Shown here: in pieces, positions 1-9,400 of the stretch
Numbering within the stretch: position 1 is the first letter of the stretch
Layout of the letters: the number at the start of each line of letters is the position of its first letter
From: Acanthaster planci
Taxonomy: Eukaryota; Echinodermata; Asteroidea; Valvatida; Acanthasteridae
Assembly: GCF_001949145.1 (NCBI RefSeq)
Contig: NW_019091427.1
Location: 1,247,776-1,260,006, forward strand
Direction of reading: 5' to 3'
DNA: 12,231 nt
Notes under the pieces: generated by a model
What the model saw: the letters and a program-made list of their open reading frames with translations, nothing else
What the model was told of the DNA's origin: nothing
The model's database searches: none
Made by a program: the position numbers and the translations under genes

Positions 1-254
1 TTACATGCTCACCAGTGACTGTGGGCATTTGGGCACATTTGTGCTGTAAAACCAAAGGAGGGTTAAGCTACTACATGTATACTATATCTCAATGCTGATA
101 CAGAGCTCCATGATAACACACACCAAGGAGCTGCTTAGAAATGGTCTGGTGACTGCTAACAAAAACTCTTCAGGGTGAAAATGTGTATTTGCTTTCTCTT
201 CTCCTTATCACATTTCCTTCTGTTCTTTGGTAGAACTGGTAGTGCCACGCATAC
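1..254 (-). other. Start of intron 9 (incomplete)
   Basis: Begins with donor AGG|GTATGC at 254 and leaves the window. None of its frames encodes the Y-A-K-Y continuation of the HAT repeat, so the next exon lies beyond the left edge. Confidence 0.8.
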
Positions 255-419
255 CCTCATCCAGAACTCCTCGTACAGGGCGCAGGCTATCAGACAACGT
301 TCGTACAGGATCAGGACTCTCTCGTGGGTGCCGTTGGCTGTCTCAAAGTCCAGGTACTCCCGCCAGTTCTTGAGCTGGCTCTTCTCCAGGGGCTTGGCAT
401 GGAAGTAGGGCCTCCTGAT
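255..419 (-). CDS. PRPF39: PRPF39-like exon 9: HAT repeats ([19 protein letters not shown])
   Basis: Encodes residues 528-582, phase 0-0 (165 nt). The acceptor is GGAATCTAG|ATCAGG and the donor [35 protein letters not shown] and [10 protein letters not shown] are near-identical to vertebrate PRPF39. W546 and W580 are HAT aromatic positions. The HAT helix begun by EEFWMR should continue with Y-A-K-Y in the next exon, which is not in the window. Confidence 0.95.
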
Positions 420-3400
420 CTAGATTCCAAAAACAGTTGTTTGTGCTAGTTTATCTTTCAGAGTGCAATTTGAAAGGTTTACTCGCAACTGCTGCTGCTG
501 CTGATAGAGCAGTTCACTTTTCAGCTTTAATAATGAGGAACTACAAATGTTACAACGAACTAATGAGACTTGATTATAACTTTGTTTGCAAATTACATAA
601 CATTACATGCCTATGCATGAACGTGTCCATGTACCTCACCAATAATTGAGAACTTGGGAGAAGCATAATCCTCAAGTTAATCACAAGCAAGTCACATTCC
701 ACTCAGAGAATGTGGAACATTCAGTCACGCACAAATAGAACATTCAATCTTTGGCGTGAGGTAAAGCTGAGCGGAACAGAACATTCGGTCTGCCCCCTCA
801 AGAAATTATTCTTTGCGTTGTGCGTATGTGAAACATTCATTATTCATTCTACGCATTGCCTGAATAAATCCTTTGTGAATGTGTGTCCCAGGCACCTTTT
901 TTTTGTCAGGTCGATGTTCGATCAGAACACTAAGTTTTCTCGATCTGATTCAGGTTTTTGCTTCAGACACACATTCCTGTGCATCTGGGTCATTCCATGA
1001 GGTTTGGGCACAATTTGTGATGGTGTCAATTGTTAAGTGGGTTCCATAAAAATGAACAGCTATTTCCCTGCAAGTGGATTCCAAATTGAGATTGTTATAC
1101 GTCTTGCAAGGCTGAACACAGAGGTTTGTGTGTTATGTTTAAAGAGTAAACGACCTCCTCTACAGGTCATGACAGGTGGTAAAAGTTTTGGATGTAACAA
1201 CGACACCGTCACAAATTGGACCCAATCCTCATGGAATGACCCATCTAACGGTTTGCTCTAAATCATTTAACAACCCAATAACCGTCCCTTTATGACTTCA
1301 GAAATTCCTTCCTCTGACAGAAGACCGAATGGTGTTTTTTGCATTCATCAGTACTGCCTGAAAATGGGTGTTTTTGTGTGCAGATATCCAGTGGGGCATA
1401 TTCCACTGACTGCTGTTGATTACACCATGTAATCCATGACGTCATCAACAACCAATCAATCAGATGACGAGATCTTTTCAAGCCTTGTATAACAATCATA
1501 CTGAATGCCTGCGGGTGCAGGAGTAAAATGGAACACTCAATCATTCAGCTCATAAAAAGATTCTCATCGGTGTGCTCATCAACTTTCATTATTGGTCAAA
1601 CAGCAGGCTGGCTAACCATGGGTGGTAACCCCCGAAGGCCTTGTATCTACTGCCAAGCAATGGATCAAATTCATCCAAATCCAACACTCCCTATGCAATC
1701 TACGTCTTGCTAAAAAGTCAACCACTGGCCTTTAGCCTTTGACAGCCTTTGTTGATGGACCTATTACACATGGCTTACATGACATCATCATCCTGTTGCC
1801 ATGACAACATGCACTGAATGCCCCCGGTAGTGCTTCAGGCCTCCTGGATCAAGTCCATCATAATCCAATGTTTGGACACCTCTGGCCTCCTGGACTGAGT
1901 CCATCAAAATCAACACACAAGTGGAAATGGATTTTGAGGGACGTGGCGTGTTAGGGTTAAAGGAAAGAACAGAGCTTACAAGTACTGGGCTCTGTCTGGA
2001 TTACTTGGCTACGGCTCGAAATTATACATGATCACATAATGGTGCTGGCTGCAACTACTTCTCATGCAGTCACGTGTAATGTCTAGCCACAGCCTCATCA
2101 TTCAGGGACAGCCCTACACGCCATGCCTGAGCAGTCAAGCAGTGACTCACCCCTTCCTCGTAAGCCCATCTCTTGCTAACCTCCTGCTCCGTCTGTCTGT
2201 ACACTGCCGTCCGTGACTCCATTACCTTCTTTCTGATGGCCTCGTTCTCTGCTTCCACTTGCTGGTTCCATGAAAGAGCAAAGAAGACACACAAGACACA
2301 TGTAATATGTACTGGAATGCTTACGGGTCAGGGTCACTGTCACGTAGGGAATTTGGAATTTTGGTGGCTGGTTAGGGGAGCCCGGCCCTTGGGATCCCCA
2401 ACTAACAGTACGGTAGAGGCTGCCTTCCATTTGCATCCATACTGACAGGTGAACTGGATTCTGTAACGGGCCTTTGTAACTGAACAGATTGGCATCACTG
2501 GAAACATTTTTCAAAAACTGCTGGCATTTTTGACAGCATGCTTGAGCAGTCGGGAGATGAAACATGAAACAGACGAAAGGGTGCACCATAAACATGTGCA
2601 CATGCATACATCGCTTGGTGCCTTCTGCAGTGTTCAAGTGCACAGTGAGGTTACAGTCATTAACCCTAACCCTACATAATACAACAAATTACTACTTGTA
2701 GTAAAATGTAGTACTGAGCACTGTCACTTGAAGAGGACATGACTTTATTGTTCTGTGAAGCCATGAGATACTATAGATAAGATAATGTACCATACAGTGC
2801 CGTGGCACTATGAATGCATGGCTTTATTGCTCTCTGTACAAGAAACAATGGAAGTAACCAAGCCAGAAGTAGTAATCTGAAGCGCTACATGTACATGTAG
2901 GTCCTTCAGGCTCAGACTATTACTTAGTATTTTGTGGTACTGTATAGTGTAAGCCAAACAATATGCTTGGCAATTAGTGTTAAATGTCAGAGTCTAAATT
3001 ACTAGCCACAATATTTTTTTCTTGCCCATGACAAAGTGGTCTTCTTATGAAAAAGCAGCAGTAAACTGTGGCGAGGACAAACAAAACTCTGTAAATCAGC
3101 TGTGATAGATTACGCTGAGTCTCAACACAGTAAGGATGTGCAGATGGTGGCCTACAATAAAATCTTACCTTAGAACTGACAGCTTTTTTAGTAGACGGTG
3201 TCTCAAGCCCCGGGGGAGCAACCTCCACCCCAGGTGGTGCATCGTCATCCCCCGGGGGTGCATCATCGCCGGCCTCGTCCCCTTCGTCCAGCCCAGACTC
3301 GGCCACGCCAAGGGCATCCACCACCTCCATCCGAAGCTTGATAAACTCGTCCACGGACAGCGTATCCTTGGGGTGATGTTTACTGATGTGGTCCTTGAAT

Positions 3401-6400
3401 CTGAAGAGGAAAAAAGAAGTTGAAATCTGCTGCAATGTTGCCAAAAGGGCCAAAACAGAGGCAAGGCCAAACTTAAAAATCAGCATAAGGTACCCTCAAA
3501 CTGTCACACCCTTCAAGAACATATCCCAAAGTAACGCCTTCCTTCATGTTCCTCCACATTTAATGCTACACTTTCTGCCATGGGATGTTTACTAACAGTT
3601 ACTACGTTGCTTTGTGGCAGTTTCTTCTCAACAACATTCTGCCTTTACAACAAGCCTGACGTACAAAAACACTGTGTAGCACTGTGAGCAAGCCTTACTT
3701 CTCAAAATGATGGCTGTACAGTTGGGTCGGGATGGTCAGAAGTTGGTCATATATTTTGGTGACGCGCTGCCACTCCTGTTTGTCCTTCTCAAAGCTGATG
3801 TACATATCCCAAAGCTTGTCTGAGCGGAAGTCAGTTCCTGCTGCGGCAATAGCCTTGGCATACACACTGCAAAGACGCAGACAAGAGAGAAAAAAAAGAA
3901 AAGTCTTTAGCTGTTCAAACAAAATGAATGTGATGCATTTGGAACAGTATACACATGTATTTCAACTCAGGGAATAAGGAGCTTGTCCAAATTGTCCGAT
4001 GCAGTTTAAACACTGTTGTCATAGTTTGGACAAACTGTGCCAAAATGCTAATGAAGCCAGGCGGGTAATTTCCATAAATCTGGGGTCCAATTTTCTCCTG
4101 TCCCTGTTACTCATTGTGTATGATATTGCAAGCTTAGAACACATCCTTTTGATTTTCAAGAGAGATATAAATAGCTTGCCAAACGAATTAAAAAGTTGTA
4201 AGTAAATTTCAACAATACACATTTCAACGATATATCCCATGTCAAATTAGGGGCTATCCATAAAGTACATACATGTATGCACGAAAGGGGGGGGTGTGGT
4301 TCTGTTACGTACACCATTCGCACAGAGGGGGAAAGGGGTTCAAGCCTGTGCGTACTGTACACAAAGCCAAAACTTGCCTTTAATGAATCCTTATCATATC
4401 AATACACTTTCTCATACAAATAACTACCAGAATAAGCATTTGTGCATCAAAATTCAAACGCAGTATCCTCCACTGTCCACCCCACTATTTATCCTCCCAT
4501 GTCAACGCCCATTATTAGTAAACCGCAACATTACTCATCACACGAAGTCCAACAGCGTCTTCCGAAATTGTGGAATGCGTAAAGGCGGTGAGGAGAAGGT
4601 CTGAAAAGTCGGCATTTCATGCGTACGTACTTTGTGGACGGCCCCTCAACAAGGTCAGGAGTAACAGGGATAGAAGGTACAGAGGGTTTTACTATAATCA
4701 GGGATGACATTCAGGTTCATATCACAAGAATGAAATAAGGCCAGGGGAGCCCAAGTATACGTTGCTTAGGCTTAAAATTACATACAACCCAAAATTCCAA
4801 TTGATACAGCCTGAAAGCAGGCTTTTGCCTGTTACCTGGCATCCCCGAATAATACGACCTGCCCACACAACTGCTTCACATGAGCTGCTGCCATTCTAAC
4901 ACGGTTATAACAATATCAATCAGCCACAGTACCTTCGAAGCCTTTCGGTAACATCCTCTGGTGGCGCTATTTGTCCTACAAACTGGATATACTGCATCCA
5001 TAGGTCAGTACTCAGCGGAATGGCTCTCAGGCCCGTCTCAAACACCTCCACGTCACAGGCCAAAAATGAGAAAGGGAAAACAAAGAAAGAAACCCAATCA
5101 GGACTGGCCCCGGGCAAATCACTCCCACTTGGTGATGAGCAACACGACTACTTTTGTCTAATTGTTTCAGTCTTCCCCTGGAAACAGTTGATCTGGGGGA
5201 TCAAAATTTGACTGTGGCACACCCTCTTTCCCATCCCATTGGTGTTAAAATTGTGAGTGGGGGAAGAAAATGTTAAAAAAGATTGTGAAATACATGTATG
5301 TACACCAAGTGAAAGTGATTGACAAATATGAAAAATACATCTATATACACAAAAATCTCCTGCCACACATACAGAAGGGTTATCGTATCTCTGTAAAGCA
5401 TGCATGTAAAAATTATTGTCAAAAATACAAATGAACATTAAAAACAAACTGCACAGGTAATAATCTCATCAGCATGAATGTAAATCTCATGACACTAGGC
5501 CTAAGCATACTGATCATATTAAAACCTTGGGTACTATCTCCGGGCACTGAAGTCACATCAGGTTTGGCCGAGTCCAAGAAGGGCAGATTCTTCGTAAGGT
5601 GCTTAGAATCAACCTCACTATGACCAGCTGACTGAATGCCCACCTGTGGGGGAGCCAGCCTTCTGACAATTAACCATCTCGGCCGACCAACCACGAACAA
5701 GCTGACATGTACATGTACATTTATGCAGCAGGTTTTAAACCAGAAAATAATGAGCCCTCCTGTGCAGAGACGCAATCTGCACAAAGTTGTCCTATCAGTC
5801 AAAATCAGTCCAAATGACATGCGTATGATACATGTATGTCTGCATGTCTGTACTGTAGAAGGAGAAGCGAAAGGAACTTTGGACTGGCTGGGATTGTTCA
5901 CAGCAACAGGAGGGTTAATGCTCCGCTTATACTTAAGGGGCATTCCTACCCTCACTCTTTTGTTTCGTCTCACTTTTTTGTTCTGTCTTCAACCAAAAAA
6001 CTGCACACTCCATAAAACAAAGATGGAAGAAAGGAAATGCAAGAGAAAGTGTGCGTCTTTAAATGTAAAGGTGTATCACACTTTTGATGAACATTGGAAC
6101 AATGGAGAGCAAATAAAGGTTAAAAGTATTAAAGTAAACTAATGCTTTAAGCCCCTATCCTGAAAACAACCATTTTGTGGGGTTAGTTAACATGTATTCA
6201 AATAAAATTAATATCAATGATTAATATAAATTCTCGGCTGGTACTTGTAGGAGATTTCCTCTGAAGGCTGCATGTCAGGCATGTACGCTCATGTGCATGT
6301 GCGCTATTACATACATGTACCTAGTGTGGACTTGTGAACAAAAGATGTCCATACCATGCAGGAAAGGAAGACGTTCTGTGGACTTACACATGTCCACGGT

Positions 6401-9400
6401 ACGTTTCCCCTTCTCTGGAAAAGACGTTTAGAGGCATTTTGGGGTACATGTACATGTAGGGGTCCAAAAGGAAGAGGAATAGTCAAGGAAACCTTGTACA
6501 AAAAGCCAGCTGAAAACTATGCTCCCAGTTCAAGAAAAACAAGTATTTTCACTGAGTTTTCCTAAATGCACAAAAAGAAAGGAATATTCATGCTAGGTAT
6601 GTAAGGTAAGTGTGTCTATATGTGCACCTGTGCTCAGGAAAAATACCTGTACTATAATGATACATATGAGTACATGTACATACATGTAGGTGGATGTGAG
6701 TTCATCGTGAAACTACTTCAAACTTTACTTTGAAGTTTTAACCACTGTGCCAGGAATTCAAATTGCCACTGTGCTCATCAGCGTACACATAAGATGTCCA
6801 TGTTTGTAAGATTTCATTGATTTGTTGTCTTCAGTGGAAAGAAGCGAATGATAAAGGAATGCAAAACTACATCTTCATGTAAACATGCTAAATCATAACA
6901 ACAAATTATACATGTACAATGTAAATAGGTTCAAGAACACACGGTAAGTTATGTTGTCCAGGTCCACGCCAAATCAGTTTTTTCTCATTGTATTGTGACA
7001 TCCATGTTCATGCAGTGAATTTCATTTTGTTTTCCAGCGGGACCATGTAACAGCATGAACATTATTACGACAGTGCAAACATTAATGCACATATCACTGA
7101 GATGCACACCTATATATTACATGCAAGTGACAAGTGTAACTTAAATAATCATTTTTTTTAAAGTTGTAAGATTATTCAATTAAATGCCCTTCCCCCACAA
7201 AAAAAATCGTGCCCACAGAAAAAAGTCATCTGTTATGAAAAGAAAATGGCCAACAACTTGACATAATGGTTTACTGTGCAGCCGCGCAACATGAATTTGT
7301 TTCCATGACATCTGTGTGAGACTGAGGGAAACAAAGGCACCAGCTCAGCAACAAAAGAATTGGCTCAATAAAAGACTGGAATCGGCAACATTTTGACTAC
7401 GACACACATGATAACCATTGAACTATGCATCCAAAGACCCTAGTGCTGCCATAAAGAAGTCAGGTTCACAATCATTATCTCTTTGTACATGCAAGGAATC
7501 TGCCATTCATCAACTTTATGCCTTTGTTTCCAATATTTAGATTAAGCACTTCCAAATCAAGCGGAATATACTTTCAAAAGAATTACTTTACGAAACGAGT
7601 ACTTGATCATTCAAATTTTTAGCACGTTGAGAGGATCAGTGCTGCTTTTTTCACATAAACCAAGAATCTGAAAATATAGCAGAGCCTAATTTCATGTTTG
7701 AACTCAAAGGAACCATTTATTTACACAGCGTGAAATTACAGATGGACACCGGACATTTTCTGGCAACTTTTGGTATTTGTCCAACCAAAAGCAGATGTGA
7801 GCAGATAAATATCACCAGGCAATGCAAAGTCCCAAAATCAAAATCCTTTTGATGTGTGTCTGTGATTTTTGTGCTGACGTACACATGTAAGACATTAAAA
7901 CTGCAGATGTTCTTTTGTGATTCTGGTATATATACCTGATCATAATCAGATCAGGCCAAAATAAGTTGACTGCGCTAGTATATGTAGAGCTTAATTTCAC
8001 GCTTTGTCTTAAAATTTTTGGAAGCTGAAAAAAGAGAAGAAAAGAAAAAAAAGGAAAAAAAGTCAGTGAATATTGGTCACTTCTAGAATTAAGTTGACCA
8101 GGTAATGACTGTTTTTGCAACCTACCTCCTGTGCTTTTTGGCCATTTTTAGCTTTCTTCCGTTCCAAATCAGCATACTTCTTCCAGTACCCATAACAGTA
8201 GGGGTAGCGGGCAAGGAAGGCATCAAAGGCATCCCTCACCGATGGCATATGAGCCTGGAAGACAAAGATTTGAAAGCTGCTTTATGTAATGCATTTGTTA
8301 CGCCCCAACTATAGCATAAGTCCCAACTATAGTTGGGACAGTCCCAACTGTAGTGCTGCAGTTGGGCTGGCCCAACTATTGTTGACCAATGTCTGTGGGA
8401 AATGTCTCATGTCTCAACATCATCCAGGTCAATGTGTCTCACACTTGACACAATTCATCTAAAATGGGGGACTTCATCTGTTCCTCTAGCCATATGACAG
8501 ATGACATGACATTTGTGAACAATATCACCTTGGCACATGGCGGGCACATCATGCACGCGGGACCTCTCTGCTGTAGTTAGGGCGGCCCAACTGTAGCACT
8601 CTAGTCTGCTAGTTGGGACGGGCCCAACTATAGTTGGGACTGATACTATAGTTGGGGCGTAACACATTCATTTACACAGGGTAAGGGGCTGAAATGGTGA
8701 GGGTCCAAGTATATTGATTACCAATCATCAGAACTGAATTGAGGAATGTTGTTTCCCACCAGGCAGAATGGTGTCAGGACATTCTCCAGGCATACATGGA
8801 TGTATTTCTATGTGTTCGATCATTGGCCGCTCTCTTTTTGGGATCGCTCATCTCAAAGTTGATGCCCTGTTCAGGTTGTTGTCTATGCTCTGCAATGCAT
8901 GATTTCATGCCTTAGATTACATGTGAAACCATGCGTACTGCTCCGGGATACCATCCGCACAGTGGCTCAACATAACGATGAGAATTGTTGGAGTATTTTG
9001 AAGGATTGAGGCAGTGGTCACTCCCTCGAAGGAAAATACATGTACTCAAGAAACACTGGATGATGTTGAAGGACAGTTGGCCATATCCAATTTTTCCATG
9101 GCGCAACTGAGGATGCATCCTAGCCAAACGGACCTTGGGGTTGGGGTTACTGAAGGATAAAGAGTGCCTTTAGGAACATGTTAATTGAAGAGCACTGAAA
9201 AGATGACTGGAGCATGGCAGAGGTGGAACCGTCACATGTACATGACCTTAGGGATGAGTCAATTCAAATCTGTCACTATTCGAAGATTCAACCTTCAATT
9301 CAATCAAATATCCAAATATTCGCAGATTGTTGGCAAACAAACCATATACAAAAATCAGTTGCAGTAAGCACACAATTGTACATTATGATTACTACAATAG

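Larger units (their letters stand above)
420..2150 (-). other. Intron 8 (1731 bp)
   Basis: Donor GGG|GTGAGT and acceptor GAATCTAG. It contains a MITE (987-1242), a pair of 29-bp direct repeats (1838-1866, 1884-1912) and four GAACATTC-like motifs between 715 and 840. I see no exon in it. Confidence 0.8.
5046..8125 (-). other. Intron 4 (3080 bp)
   Basis: Donor GAG|GTAGGT and acceptor GTGGAG. It contains a candidate poison exon (7936-8024), a weak C/D-box snoRNA candidate (7448-7522) and several ACATGTACATGT palindromes (5705, 6445, 6671). The rest, including 5200-6300, shows no conserved coding frame and no terminal repeats that I could detect. Confidence 0.8.

Noticed and set aside
1-60. Acceptor-like TTTGGTTTTACAG on the minus strand as start of exon 10
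   Set aside because: The sequence after it (HKCAQMPTV) does not continue the HAT repeat, which should read Y-A-K-Y.
487-503. CTG trinucleotide run
   Set aside because: Only about four units; not a notable microsatellite.
1290-1360. Second C/D snoRNA candidate (CTGATGA and CTGA, minus strand)
   Set aside because: No terminal stem and box C begins with C; other TGATGA sites (1443, 1566, 1795, 2097, 4527, 5467, 6774) lack a box D at a suitable distance or a stem.
2176-2643. Minus-strand open frame of 155 codons overlapping exon 8
   Set aside because: It is in the wrong frame for exon 8 and has no family resemblance.
2658-2676. Telomere-like TTAACCCTAACCC, with TTAGGGTTAA at 1951-1960
   Set aside because: Only two repeat units each, and a transposon spanning them would include exon 8; a chance or short motif is simpler.
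5636-6142. Plus-strand open frame of 168 codons in intron 4
   Set aside because: No recognisable family, low complexity in places, no splice or promoter context; best read as a chance frame. The opposite frame at 5419-5973 was rejected for the same reason.
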